Assembly: GCA_014859095.1 (NCBI GenBank)
Contig: JACUUV010000005.1
Location: 44,065-108,064 of the forward strand
Length of the DNA stretch: 64,000 nucleotides
Source: Clostridia bacterium
Lineage (GTDB): Bacteria > Bacillota > Clostridia > Peptostreptococcales > Acidaminobacteraceae
Direction: 5' to 3'
Shown: positions 20,288 through 30,619 of the stretch, piece after piece
How the letters are laid out: every line of letters begins with the position of its first letter
How positions within the stretch are numbered: position 1 is the stretch's first letter
The notes under the pieces: generated by a model
What the model was told of the DNA's origin: nothing
The model's database searches: none
The model's input: only the letters and a program-made list of their open reading frames with translations
Translations under genes and position numbers: made by a program

Positions 20288-21718
20288 TCACAGAACACTG
20301 TCAATGTCAATGTTTTGTGAACTGATTCTGTAGAAATTATTGCTCGCTTTAAGCCGTTTTAATTTTATGGAAAGTCCGATATCGTCAAAAATATTGTGCT
20401 GACTCAGGAAGATGTAATAAGATTCGGAAACTTCGAGGATCATCTGTTTTGTATTGGTATGTTCTTTGATACGGATCAGCTCATAATACAACTTGTTCAA
20501 ATTCCAATACATCAGTTCTTCATCTTCAAAATCAAGGCTGACCTGATCTCTGATTGATGGTTTTTCACGCTTGCGGGTCATTTCAAAAAGACCCAGATTC
20601 GTGAACCCATATACCTGAAAACCATATTCTTTGGCAAAATACGATTCTGACACTTGATGGATGAATCGTTTTTTGTGTTCACTGGACATTTCGATCAGAT
20701 CCATGATGATGACACCGCTGATATTATTCAGGAGCACATGTCCATTCAACAAGTCGGCTGCAGTCAAATTGGCGACCAATGCGGATTCAGACTTTTGCGT
20801 ATCTGAGACGAAGAGTGCCGAATTGACGTCCACTATAGTAAACGCTTCGAGAACATCCACTGTTATTGATACCCCATTTGAGGCTTTCACTAACTTGGTC
20901 GAGAACAATTGGTCGACTGGAATATTCTTTTCGATCCATAAACCCAATGTTTTTTTGTGAAATTTGATTTTATTTTTGTCAATTTCAAATTTCAACAAAA
21001 AATCTCTAGTGCCTTCCGATGTGGTATGAAACTCATCGACAACATCGAAATCGATCTTGCTCATCAGCTGTTCATGAAAATCACTGGAACTGTAAATGCA
21101 TTTAACGGATTGTTCCAATTTGGCCAGTGTGACCATTTTTTCCCACATACCAGCCAAACGACTCATTTCTTTGGTCAAAGTCTCAACTGGTTTTGAAACA
21201 AGATTGATGGCACTACGGATGATGAAGCCACTCGTAATACCAAAATCCAGAGCCAAAGTCTTCAATAATTTTCTTTGATCCAATGTGGATTCTATTTTTT
21301 TTGAAAATTTGATGTCTTTTAAATTTGGAAGAAAAATCACATGCTTTCCCTGTATGGAAATGTCAGTCGTCAATTGGGCACCTTTAGATTGGTAAGGTTC
21401 CTTGGATACTTGCGCTATGATCATTTGACCACTCTTGACCAATTGATTAAGCGGGGTCTCCTTATGATCATACCTACTGATTCCCACAGCTCTGAGCAAG
21501 TCGTTACGACGTATGAAAGCATTTTGAGCTAAACCGATATCGACGAAAGCACCATCCAAGCTGTTCACGACATTTACAATTCTGCCATTATGGATTTGAT
21601 CGATGACATTATCTTTGAAATGATTTTCTATTATAATATCCATGATCCGTTTTTCCGACTCTTCATATAAAAGCCCGATTTTCATAACAGGAGAACTATC
21701 AATCACCAATGAAATCAT
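20288..21718 (-). CDS. Ribonuclease E/G family protein
   Basis: GRIVNVVNSLDGAFVDIGLAQNAFIR (S1), FTIVDVNSALF, ISGVIIMDLIEMSSEHKKRFIHQV, MTRKREKPSI. Confidence 0.88.
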   Translation of the reverse strand: MISLVIDSSPVMKIGLLYEESEKRIMDIIIENHFKDNVIDQIHNGRIVNVVNSLDGAFVDIGLAQNAFIRRNDLLRAVGISRYDHKETPLNQLVKSGQMIIAQVSKEPYQSKGAQLTTDISIQGKHVIFLPNLKDIKFSKKIESTLDQRKLLKTLALDFGITSGFIIRSAINLVSKPVETLTKEMSRLAGMWEKMVTLAKLEQSVKCIYSSSDFHEQLMSKIDFDVVDEFHTTSEGTRDFLLKFEIDKNKIKFHKKTLGLWIEKNIPVDQLFSTKLVKASNGVSITVDVLEAFTIVDVNSALFVSDTQKSESALVANLTAADLLNGHVLLNNISGVIIMDLIEMSSEHKKRFIHQVSESYFAKEYGFQVYGFTNLGLFEMTRKREKPSIRDQVSLDFEDEELMYWNLNKLYYELIRIKEHTNTKQMILEVSESYYIFLSQHNIFDDIGLSIKLKRLKASNNFYRISSQNIDIDSVL

Positions 21719-21719
21719 A

Positions 21720-22430
21720 CTATTCCTCTTCGCTTAATTCATATAAATTGGTCAATGTCCCATTTTTAGTAAAGTAAAGTCCTAAACGCTCCACGTCGAT
21801 GTTAACGGCCTTTTGATTCAATTTGTAATGGGAGCCAAAAATATCAACCAATTTTTCGGGATTGAGGCTGCCGTTGCTTCCGGTTTGAAGCATGACCCTG
21901 AAAACAACTTCATTATCAGCATTGTAAAGCAATTTCATATCATGTATTTGTCCAAGGGCATTCACTGCTTTCACCGTGCCACGTTTTGTCTTCTTTTCAT
22001 AAAATATCTCTTTTTCATTTAGAAACGATTCCACCCATTCTTCAAAAGGCAATTGTTCCACTTTGGAATCATACTCCACTTTTAGGATGTATTCGGCAAA
22101 TTCGAGTTTAGACATCAAGGAATGCTTGCAATTTATGAACTGTGCATCCAGCACTTTGATGCCGTTAGGGAATTTGATGTCCTTGACTTGCTGGATGGAT
22201 ATTTCAGAATTCAGGATTACTTCCATCACTTCAGCTTTGCTGGAATAACCAACAGATAACGGGGATGCAAAAGTCAACCTTGGAATCGGATTGAAACCTT
22301 CTGAAAATTTCAAAGGCAATTTATTGAAACGAAACACACGTTCAAATAATTTCATCAATTCAAGATGTCCGAGGAATCTCATATAAGAATCTTTGGTATA
22401 TAGAATCCTAAGCGTTTCCATAGCAATCAC
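21720..22430 (-). CDS. TIGR03936/DUF2344 family radical-SAM-associated protein
   Basis: YTKDSYMRFLGHLELMKLFERVFRFNKLPLKFSEGFNPIPRLTFASPLSVG. Confidence 0.9.
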   Translation of the reverse strand: MIAMETLRILYTKDSYMRFLGHLELMKLFERVFRFNKLPLKFSEGFNPIPRLTFASPLSVGYSSKAEVMEVILNSEISIQQVKDIKFPNGIKVLDAQFINCKHSLMSKLEFAEYILKVEYDSKVEQLPFEEWVESFLNEKEIFYEKKTKRGTVKAVNALGQIHDMKLLYNADNEVVFRVMLQTGSNGSLNPEKLVDIFGSHYKLNQKAVNIDVERLGLYFTKNGTLTNLYELSEEE

Positions 22431-24264
22431 CGCCTATAATTTGTACATTCACACCACAACCTGTGCAACTGTCTCTACAATCACCAGTGACCACAGCATT
22501 GAGTGCATTTTCATACTCTGATACCAGATAGCTTTTATGAATACCTGGATCAAGAATATCCCAAGGTAGGTACTCATCATATGCACGTTCCCTAGTGTTG
22601 TAAAAACCCATTTCAAGATGGGTCTCTTCAAAAGCTGTCCGCCACAGGTCATAACGGAAATATTCATGCCATCCATCAAATTTACAACCAAGTTCAAAAG
22701 CTCTTAGCAGTGCGGCACCGATTTTCCTGTCACCTCTTGCAAATACACCTTCAAGTAGACTTGTTTCAGGATCATGATAATTATAAACCACTTTCCTGTT
22801 GATCAATTTTGTTCTAAGATGTTGAATTTTCTGTCTGAAAGTCGGAATATCATCTTGGCCCATCCATTGGAACGGTGTAAAAGGCTTAGGCACGAAACAT
22901 GACGTGCTCACAGTCACTTGAACCGATTTCTTCACACCTTCCGGTTTTAACTGTTTGAATGTATAAGTGCCTAGGTTGGCTATTTCGCTGATTCCATCCA
23001 AATCCTCAGTGGTTTCAGTAGGAAGACCTATCATGAAATAAAGCTTTACCCTATGCCATCCCAGAGAAAAAATACTATTGAAAGTATCCGAAATATTTTG
23101 CTCGGAAACACCTTTGTTGATGACATCTCTTAGTCGTTGTGTTCCTGCTTCCGGTGCGAAAGTCAAACCAGTCTTTTTTATTTTCTGGATATCTTTGACG
23201 ACATCCACTGAAAAACTGTCCAACCTCAATGAAGGCAGTGATACTCCAATGTTGTCCATTTCGTATTTGCCAACCAGATCTTTCACGAGTGGTCCTATTT
23301 GACTGTAATCCATTGTGCTGAGTGAAGCCAATGACATCTCTTCAAATCCCGTGGAACTCATGATTTTTTCGACGTTATCCATAATGGTCTCCGGTTTTTT
23401 CTCCCGGACAGGTCTGTAGATCATGCCGGCTTGGCAGAACCTGCATCCTTTTGTGCATCCCCTGAAAATTTCAACCATTGCACGATCGTGAACAATATCC
23501 GCAAATGGCACAATCATGGACTCTAGTTGAAAACCTGAATCGAAATCTTGAATGATTCTTTTTTTGATGACTTTCGGAACATCCTCAGTCACTTTATAAC
23601 CACTCATTGTTCCATCTTCATTATATTCCGGTTCATAAAATTTAGGCACATATAGACCCTCAATGTTTGCGGCTTTGATCAGCAAATCATGTTTCGAGAT
23701 TTTTTTATCCTTGTAAAGTTTATAGACTTCTATGAATTCAAGCAAAAGTTCTTCTGCCTCACCGATAAAAAAAATGTCTATAAAGTCTGCAAGAGGCTCT
23801 GGATTGTATACGCACGGACCGCCGGCAACAATCAGAGGATCCTTTTCATTTCTGTTTTTTGAAAGCAACTCTATTCCTGCAAGATTGAGCATGTTGAGTA
23901 TATTGGTATAACTCAACTCATACTGCAAAGTGAAACCGAGAATGTCAAGATCGCCCAAAGCGGTTTTTGTTTCTAGAGTGACCAACTTAAGGTTGTTTGC
24001 ACGAAGCTCTGCCTCCATATCCACCCAAGGAGCGAATACGCGTTCACAATAGACGTTATCTTGCTCATTCAACAATCTGTAAATGATTTGCATTCCGAGA
24101 TGGCTCATCCCTACTTCATATATATCGGGAAAAGCAAAAGCGAAACGTATGGTGTTATCAGTGATCTCCTTTTGAAATGTGTTGATTTCTCCACCTATAT
24201 ACCTAGACGGTTTTTCCACATTTCGAAGCAATGCTTCTAAATTCATTATTCCTCCTAAAATCAA
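22408..24264 (-). CDS. TIGR03960 family B12-binding-domain/radical SAM protein
   Basis: FRGCTKGCRFCQAGMIYRPVREK (CxxxCxxC), paired with DUF2344 gene; C-terminal CRDSCTGCGVN. Confidence 0.92.
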   Translation of the reverse strand: MILGGIMNLEALLRNVEKPSRYIGGEINTFQKEITDNTIRFAFAFPDIYEVGMSHLGMQIIYRLLNEQDNVYCERVFAPWVDMEAELRANNLKLVTLETKTALGDLDILGFTLQYELSYTNILNMLNLAGIELLSKNRNEKDPLIVAGGPCVYNPEPLADFIDIFFIGEAEELLLEFIEVYKLYKDKKISKHDLLIKAANIEGLYVPKFYEPEYNEDGTMSGYKVTEDVPKVIKKRIIQDFDSGFQLESMIVPFADIVHDRAMVEIFRGCTKGCRFCQAGMIYRPVREKKPETIMDNVEKIMSSTGFEEMSLASLSTMDYSQIGPLVKDLVGKYEMDNIGVSLPSLRLDSFSVDVVKDIQKIKKTGLTFAPEAGTQRLRDVINKGVSEQNISDTFNSIFSLGWHRVKLYFMIGLPTETTEDLDGISEIANLGTYTFKQLKPEGVKKSVQVTVSTSCFVPKPFTPFQWMGQDDIPTFRQKIQHLRTKLINRKVVYNYHDPETSLLEGVFARGDRKIGAALLRAFELGCKFDGWHEYFRYDLWRTAFEETHLEMGFYNTRERAYDEYLPWDILDPGIHKSYLVSEYENALNAVVTGDCRDSCTGCGVNVQIIGGDCYGNA

Positions 24265-25373
24265 TAACTAATAAAAGTTCCCTTTTTTCGTCTAACAAAT
24301 ATGGATTCTGCTATTCCAAGAGCAATCATACTAGTGACAAGTGAAGTCGATCCATAGCTGACGAACGGCAAGGTGATTCCTGTAACTGGCATTTTGCCCA
24401 TTGTCATGGCAATATTTTCGATGATTTGAAACGCAAACATGAACACGAATCCTATAATGACATATGAACCGAAATCATCTTTGACTTTTCTGCTGATGTG
24501 AATCATTCTCATCAACAACAAAAAATACAGTGTGATTAAAAGTGCACCTCCTACAAAACCGGCTTCTTCCACAAAAACGGCAAAAATAAAATCACTTTCC
24601 TGTACAGGCAAGTAATCCAAGCGATGATAGACACCTTCAAAAATGCCTTTACCGTACATTTCACCCGAACCCATAGTTATTTTTGATTGCATGACCTGAT
24701 AGTTGCCAGGCAATGTCATATCATCAGGATTTAGAAAAGCGTCTATTCTTACCCTTTGATGAGGCTCAAGCCTTGGATAAGCATATGGCAATCCAATCCC
24801 CATCAGCACACCACCGAGTAAAATGTATCTATACTTCAAACCTGCGACGAACATCATTCCAAATGTGACAAATACAAAAACCAATGAGGTTCCAAGGTCA
24901 GGCTGCTTCATCACTATCAATAAAAATGGCGCCATGACCAAGAGCGACTTGATTATGTCTTTGATCCCCTTCACGCCATTCATCTTTTCCAAAAATTTCG
25001 CAAAGAATAGTATAAAGCCGATTTTTGCAAGTTCACTGGTCTGAATATCAATGGGACCAAGTCCAATCCATCTCTGAGAGCCTTGACGAGTAATGCCAAG
25101 ACCGGGAATATAAACCAATAGAAGCAAAAATATGCTAAGCGCATAAATCACCTTGTGGAATTCTCCAAAAACTTCATAATTGACCCATTGGAATATTATG
25201 ATTACCACAAGTCCCAATAAAAATGAAAAAGCCTGCATTTTTACTTCACGAGTCAGTCCTTCGTTGATTGCATCCGTGGCACTCGCAATGGACACAAGAC
25301 CGATTGCAAATATTATCATCACTATCAACATGAGCCAATAGTCAAAATTAGATAGAATTTTATTAATTTTCAA
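24261..25373 (-). CDS. rodA: Rod shape-determining protein RodA (SEDS glycosyltransferase)
   Basis: Multi-TM, LGITRQGSQRWIGLGPIDIQTSELAKIG, LPFVSYGSTSLVTSMIALGI. Confidence 0.94.
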   Translation of the reverse strand: MKINKILSNFDYWLMLIVMIIFAIGLVSIASATDAINEGLTREVKMQAFSFLLGLVVIIIFQWVNYEVFGEFHKVIYALSIFLLLLVYIPGLGITRQGSQRWIGLGPIDIQTSELAKIGFILFFAKFLEKMNGVKGIKDIIKSLLVMAPFLLIVMKQPDLGTSLVFVFVTFGMMFVAGLKYRYILLGGVLMGIGLPYAYPRLEPHQRVRIDAFLNPDDMTLPGNYQVMQSKITMGSGEMYGKGIFEGVYHRLDYLPVQESDFIFAVFVEEAGFVGGALLITLYFLLLMRMIHISRKVKDDFGSYVIIGFVFMFAFQIIENIAMTMGKMPVTGITLPFVSYGSTSLVTSMIALGIAESIFVRRKKGTFISY

Positions 25374-25389
25374 TATGTCACCTCTATTT

Positions 25390-25412
25390 AAAAAAGGTCC
25401 CTAAGGACCTCA
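25390..25412 (-). terminator. Terminator after minE
   Basis: Minus strand: AGGTCC-TTAG-GGACCTTTTTTA. Confidence 0.8.
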
Positions 25413-25413
25413 T

Positions 25414-25680
25414 TCAACGTTTAAGATTTTTAAGTGGTATACTGGCCACCAAAACGGGCTTGCCAGAAGCACTATCTTTGGTGCGAGTGATTTTTATATC
25501 CAAATCTTTTGGATCATAATCGACATGTTCCGAGATTGATGTCAATATATCACGTCTCAAAAGCTCCAACAACTCAGGAGAGCAATTAGATCGATCATGA
25601 ACCAGAACAAGTTTAAGTCTGTCCTTGGCAACGTTTTTACTTGTCGGTTTGCTATTTAAAAAGCCAAATAAATCGAACAT
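25414..25680 (-). CDS. minE: Cell division topological specificity factor MinE
   Basis: AKDRLKLVLVHDRSNCSPELLELLRRDILTSISEHV. Confidence 0.95.
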   Translation of the reverse strand: MFDLFGFLNSKPTSKNVAKDRLKLVLVHDRSNCSPELLELLRRDILTSISEHVDYDPKDLDIKITRTKDSASGKPVLVASIPLKNLKR

Positions 25681-25691
25681 AATACCTCCTC

Positions 25692-26504
25692 CTATTTACC
25701 AAAAGATAACGCTCTCTTTAGTTTATTGAAAAAACTTTCCTGAACATCAAATTCCATGAAAGGCACACTTTCACCGATTAATCTTTTGGAAACATTTCTA
25801 AAAGCCATTCCAGAAAGTGAATTTTCCTTGAATACAGCGGGTTCTCCCCTGTTTGTACTCATAACAACCTCTTCATCATCCGGTACGACACCGATCAGAT
25901 CAATTGCCAAGATATCTTCAATATCTTCCACATTCATCATGTCACCACGTCTCGCCATATCAATTCTGAGTCTGTTGACTATGAGCAAAGGATCATGAAT
26001 CTCTGCCGCTTCAAGCAAACCAATAATTCTATCCGCATCTCTTACTGCTGAGATCTCAGGTGTTGTCACTACGATTGCGCGATCAGCTCCTGAAATTGCA
26101 TTTTTAAACCCTTGCTCAATTCCAGCAGGACAATCCACGATAACAAAATCATGTGTTTTTTTCAAGTCCATGATCAAATCTTTCATTTGCTCAGGATTAA
26201 CAGCATTTTTATCTTTTGTCTGTGCTGCAGGTAAAAGGTATAAATTATCAAATCTCTTATCTTTGATTAAAGCCTGCTTAATTCTACAGACTCCGGTGAC
26301 AACGTCGACAATGTCATATACAATTCTATTCTCTAGACCAAGTACCAGATCCAAATTTCTGAGACCGATATCAGCATCGATCACAACCACTTTTTTGCCT
26401 TCCATTGCTAGTGCGGCTCCGATATTTGCGGTAGTAGTCGTTTTTCCTACGCCGCCCTTGCCGGATGTTATAACAATTGATTCACCCATATGGTTCCCCT
26501 CCAA
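25692..26504 (-). CDS. minD: Septum site-determining protein MinD
   Basis: ITSGKGGVGKTTTTANIGAALA deviant Walker A; C-terminal amphipathic FFNKLKRALSF. Confidence 0.96.
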   Translation of the reverse strand: MEGNHMGESIVITSGKGGVGKTTTTANIGAALAMEGKKVVVIDADIGLRNLDLVLGLENRIVYDIVDVVTGVCRIKQALIKDKRFDNLYLLPAAQTKDKNAVNPEQMKDLIMDLKKTHDFVIVDCPAGIEQGFKNAISGADRAIVVTTPEISAVRDADRIIGLLEAAEIHDPLLIVNRLRIDMARRGDMMNVEDIEDILAIDLIGVVPDDEEVVMSTNRGEPAVFKENSLSGMAFRNVSKRLIGESVPFMEFDVQESFFNKLKRALSFGK

Positions 26505-26526
26505 AAAAATATTTAAAGAACAAATT

Positions 26527-27240
26527 CTAATGACATTTTTCTATTTTGATGATACCGTTGCTCACTGAAGCCATTTCAGGAGATAGAGTATGCTCAGAAT
26601 GATCATCGTTAGGTGGTACCGATATATATTTTGCGATTCTGATTTGAGTCGGTTTCAATAAATTCGCAACAACAATTGCAGATTCGAGACCTGCCGACCC
26701 TGCGTGCACAAATCCTAAAATTCTACCCATCACAACTATATTACCTTCCGCAATGATTTCAGCACCGGGATTCACATCGCCGATCAAAATGACATTGCCT
26801 GGATAAAGCACAGAATTACCGGATCGAAGAGTGCCAAACACAAATTTCGTATCCGCTATTTTGGGGTGTACAATAACAGACTCCTTAAAAACCGGTGGTG
26901 GTTCGTTAGCTGGCTCGGGCACGTGTACCGGTTCAGGTTCAGGATTTTTTCTAATCTCGCTGATTTCTTCCTCGAGACTTTCAACTTCAATGCCGTATTG
27001 ATTGGATAAAAGATCTTCAATTTCAGCTTTTTGCTTATAAGTGAATCTTTGACCTGTGAGTCCGATGATTTTGGACCCTTTATAAAACGCACCTGATTCT
27101 TCCAAGATTTTTTTGAGATGTGTCATAATGCGTGTGTAACTTTCATTTGTGTCGACATTCAGATATAGGCCATTCAATTTGCCTTTAAACTCAGCTGGTC
27201 CCTTACGTGCCATAGCATCACCACCCGCTTTATTTTTCAA
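26527..27240 (-). CDS. minC: Septum site-determining protein MinC
   Basis: GTLRSGNSVLYPGNVILIGDVNPGAEIIAEGNIVVMGRILGFVHAG. Confidence 0.95.
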   Translation of the reverse strand: MKNKAGGDAMARKGPAEFKGKLNGLYLNVDTNESYTRIMTHLKKILEESGAFYKGSKIIGLTGQRFTYKQKAEIEDLLSNQYGIEVESLEEEISEIRKNPEPEPVHVPEPANEPPPVFKESVIVHPKIADTKFVFGTLRSGNSVLYPGNVILIGDVNPGAEIIAEGNIVVMGRILGFVHAGSAGLESAIVVANLLKPTQIRIAKYISVPPNDDHSEHTLSPEMASVSNGIIKIEKCH

Positions 27241-27288
27241 TCAACCTAACATTTCTATTGTAACTTATTTTGACTCATACTACAACAT

Positions 27289-30153
27289 TTAGTCTTTCAT
27301 CGGTGGTTCTAATTTGAAATATTCTGCATATACATCTCTGGCCACTGGTGCTGAATACATACCGCTTCCACCTTGTGGAATGAAAATCACAACAGCGATC
27401 TCCGGATTCTCATATGGCGCATAAGAAACATACCAAGAATAGTTGTCATAGGGCAATCTGAACTGATTGAGATCCTCATCCGTCAATTTTCCTCCAGACA
27501 GGGATTTTATTGCATCTCTCATTGCGTTGCCCTTGTTCAGATAATCCCTTTGCACTAAGCCGTTGAGTTTGACTTGGAGCATATCTCTTTCAACCTCGGT
27601 TTCAGCTTCGTTTTTTGCTTTTTCAAGAGCCACCATTTCTTCACTTCGTTGCTTGATGATCTCGAGCGTTTTCTCATTTACTTCTTCAATGTTGAGGGAT
27701 CGGTCAATCTCGGACAAATATTCGGTGAGATAAGCGACTTCGTCCAGCGGGGGCATCAATCCGGCTTTTTCAGCTGTACCAGTCTTACCGGCGATGGCAA
27801 TTGGAAATTTGTCAAATAAAGATCTTACAGAACTGGACGTGCCGTTGACCGCTTGACGCATACCCTTTTGAATATGTGGCAAAAGATTCAGCTCATCCAT
27901 TGACAATCGTTCTCCTGTATTTTTCTCCTTGACTTCATCGCCAATCTTTTTGATGAGTGTCAACTCATTTAAATACCCACCATTTGCAATTGTGGCGATA
28001 TATCTGGCAATTTGAATCGGTGTATAGGTATGATCGCCTTGTCCGATGGATAAGTTGAGGGTATCACTTTCATACCATTTCATTAAGTTGAAATAATCGT
28101 ATTTGATCAAGTCAGCAAGTCTTTCGGTCAAATTGGACTCCTTGATGCTACCCAATGCATACAGCTTGTTGATCAGTGCTCCTCTTGAAGGATTTTCGTC
28201 TGACCAACTAATGATTTCATCGACGATTGAATTCAAATTTTCCTCTTTGGCAATCAATTCTTCAGGAAAATAATCTTTGGCAATTCTTTTGAGCTCAGTT
28301 CTTAAAAGTGCTTGTATGGTTCTTTTCTTTCTTTCAGGTTCTGGAAGACCAGTTGCCACTTCATTGATTTCAATGCCAGTCTTGACATCGAGTCCGAATT
28401 GTCTTGAGGATTCTGTCATGATTGCAGGACCCATTTCAAAATTCAATGTTCTGCCGGCATTGAAATCTTTACCGGTGGCCACATTGAAGAAATAGTAGTT
28501 GCAAGATACCTCGATAGCCCTGAATAAATCTGTCGGACCATGAATTCCTCCATAATCATTCCATAACCAGCAACCAAATCTTTGGTTACCGATTTCAACA
28601 TACCCGGCTGAAAACAATTTCTGGTATGGATTCAGTCCTTGCTCCAGTGCGGAGTAACCTGTTACCATTTTGTATATAGAGCCCGGTTGAACTGCCATCA
28701 TGGTCACAATGTTATAAAGAGGCCTTGCAGCGAGCGGATTTCTTTTGTTGACTGGATTGAGTGCATTCCAATCTTCCTGACTGATCCCCGTAGAGAAGAG
28801 ATTGACATCATAAGAAGGATAACTTGCCATTGCAAGCACTTCGCCTGTATTCACATTGACGACAACTCCCGCTGCAGTTTCCACCTTTGGATAAGGTTTG
28901 TATTTGTAATCGCCCCAAGGACTTTCGTAGGTGCCTCCGACTCTAATTGCATCGAGTGCTTTTTCAAGACTGTCCTCAAGTACATATTGTAGGGGCAGAT
29001 CGATCGTCAAATATATATCGTCACCGGATTTGTTGGCCTTTGTATCAAGTCCATAGACTTCCTGATCCACTTCAGAAACAAATTTCCCATAAACATCCAC
29101 CTCAATATACTTGTATCCGTTCTCGCCGTGGAGAGTGGTTTCATAGACACCTTCAATCCCAATCTTTCCAATGACTTGATTCTGATTGTATCCCAGTGTT
29201 CTCACATAAGATTCAATTTCGGCATCAGTAGCGATCGGTCCTACATATCCCAGTATATGGGCAGCTGTTGATTTTTCCGGGTACAGCCTGACAGTCTGAT
29301 AAATCACTGAAAGTCCAGGAAACTCATAACCTTTTTCTTGAACAAGAACCGCTGTTTCTTGTGAAACCGAAGAAGCTATTGTGATAGGTTCATATTTAAG
29401 AAACCCTTTTTCTTTGATGGCATGTCTCAGCACTATAATTTTGTATGCATCATAATCGTCATATTTTGATGGAATCCTGAATTCATTTCGATTTCTAATG
29501 GCCTCAAAAGCATCTTTAGCACTGATGTTTTGATCTAGACCATACATTCTCAAGAAATTGAGTTTGTAAACCTCATCCATGAAAATCATTCTCGAGGTGG
29601 ATATGGGCATATATCGTCCTTGGTTGTAAAGGATTCTATAAGCTTCATAATTGCTGAGCTCAGGATTAATATAATTGGCACCTCTGACATCCATGAACAC
29701 CTCTTCAGCATTCCATGAGTCATCATAGCCATTGTCAGCAAGCCATTTGCTGATACTTTCATCAAAACGGTATTTGTACTCACCATTTTTAATGTAAATA
29801 GGAAACTCCAAGTGCTTCTCATTTTGTTTCTCAAGGAAATCATACATGGCAATGGCAATTTCCGAAAACGACTCCGCAGGGATTATGCTGCTGTTGAGCT
29901 CAAGCCCAAAACCGACTTCATTGGTCGCCAGCAAATTTCCGTTGCGATCAAATATCTCTCCACGTTTTGCCAACGTTTCAACCTTTTTGATCCTATTGCT
30001 TACTGACCTTTGATAATAGTATTCACCTTGAGTTATCGTCAAATCATAAAGACTGTGACCTAAGAATGCAAATACCAGTATAAAAACCAATATCACATGG
30101 TTTTTTCTATTCGTGATAAAATTAAGCATTGTAATCCCCCAACTTATATCCAT
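27289..30153 (-). CDS. mrdA: Penicillin-binding protein 2 (elongasome transpeptidase) with insertions in the transpeptidase domain
   Basis: PGSIYKMVTGY, VSCNYYF, AGKTGTAE motifs; located with mreBCD and rodA. Confidence 0.92.
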   Translation of the reverse strand: MDISWGITMLNFITNRKNHVILVFILVFAFLGHSLYDLTITQGEYYYQRSVSNRIKKVETLAKRGEIFDRNGNLLATNEVGFGLELNSSIIPAESFSEIAIAMYDFLEKQNEKHLEFPIYIKNGEYKYRFDESISKWLADNGYDDSWNAEEVFMDVRGANYINPELSNYEAYRILYNQGRYMPISTSRMIFMDEVYKLNFLRMYGLDQNISAKDAFEAIRNRNEFRIPSKYDDYDAYKIIVLRHAIKEKGFLKYEPITIASSVSQETAVLVQEKGYEFPGLSVIYQTVRLYPEKSTAAHILGYVGPIATDAEIESYVRTLGYNQNQVIGKIGIEGVYETTLHGENGYKYIEVDVYGKFVSEVDQEVYGLDTKANKSGDDIYLTIDLPLQYVLEDSLEKALDAIRVGGTYESPWGDYKYKPYPKVETAAGVVVNVNTGEVLAMASYPSYDVNLFSTGISQEDWNALNPVNKRNPLAARPLYNIVTMMAVQPGSIYKMVTGYSALEQGLNPYQKLFSAGYVEIGNQRFGCWLWNDYGGIHGPTDLFRAIEVSCNYYFFNVATGKDFNAGRTLNFEMGPAIMTESSRQFGLDVKTGIEINEVATGLPEPERKKRTIQALLRTELKRIAKDYFPEELIAKEENLNSIVDEIISWSDENPSRGALINKLYALGSIKESNLTERLADLIKYDYFNLMKWYESDTLNLSIGQGDHTYTPIQIARYIATIANGGYLNELTLIKKIGDEVKEKNTGERLSMDELNLLPHIQKGMRQAVNGTSSSVRSLFDKFPIAIAGKTGTAEKAGLMPPLDEVAYLTEYLSEIDRSLNIEEVNEKTLEIIKQRSEEMVALEKAKNEAETEVERDMLQVKLNGLVQRDYLNKGNAMRDAIKSLSGGKLTDEDLNQFRLPYDNYSWYVSYAPYENPEIAVVIFIPQGGSGMYSAPVARDVYAEYFKLEPPMKD

Positions 30154-30619
30154 TAGCTCTCTTAAATACTATTGAGTAGATAATAAGACCCAAAGCACTA
30201 TTATAGACAATCTCAGTGAGTATTTTATCAGCAATCAGATGAAAAGGAACGGTTGCCTGAAAAAAGAACATCACCACATAAAAAAGCAAATGATACAGTC
30301 CGGTGCTGAGCGCGATCAAAAATACCGGTGTCAGATAATTGCCTTTAAAAAGCACCCTGATCAACAATGTCGCAAGAAAGATGATTATGATATAAATCAT
30401 CAGATTCGTACCTAACATTCTCCCTAAAAACACATCTTGAAGCAATCCGGAAACAGCTGCAAAATAATAGGCATGTCTTTCAGAAAAGAGTGCCAAGAAA
30501 ACTATAGACAAAATGATGCAAAAATTAGGAATTGCATCATTGATTCTAAAAAGCTGTAAAATTGTACTCGATAGTATAAAGTTGGCAAATGCCAATAAGA
30601 ATACATATCTATATTTCAT
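30122..30619 (-). CDS. mreD: Rod shape-determining protein MreD
   Basis: Small polytopic membrane protein between mreC and PBP2; GLLQDVFLGRMLGTNLMIYI. Confidence 0.9.
   Translation of the reverse strand: MKYRYVFLLAFANFILSSTILQLFRINDAIPNFCIILSIVFLALFSERHAYYFAAVSGLLQDVFLGRMLGTNLMIYIIIIFLATLLIRVLFKGNYLTPVFLIALSTGLYHLLFYVVMFFFQATVPFHLIADKILTEIVYNSALGLIIYSIVFKRANGYKLGDYNA

Noticed and set aside
22408-24264. Novel B12/radical-SAM system
   Set aside because: The TIGR03960 + DUF2344 gene pair next to RNase E/G and rplU is a common Firmicutes arrangement of unknown function, not new to this genome.
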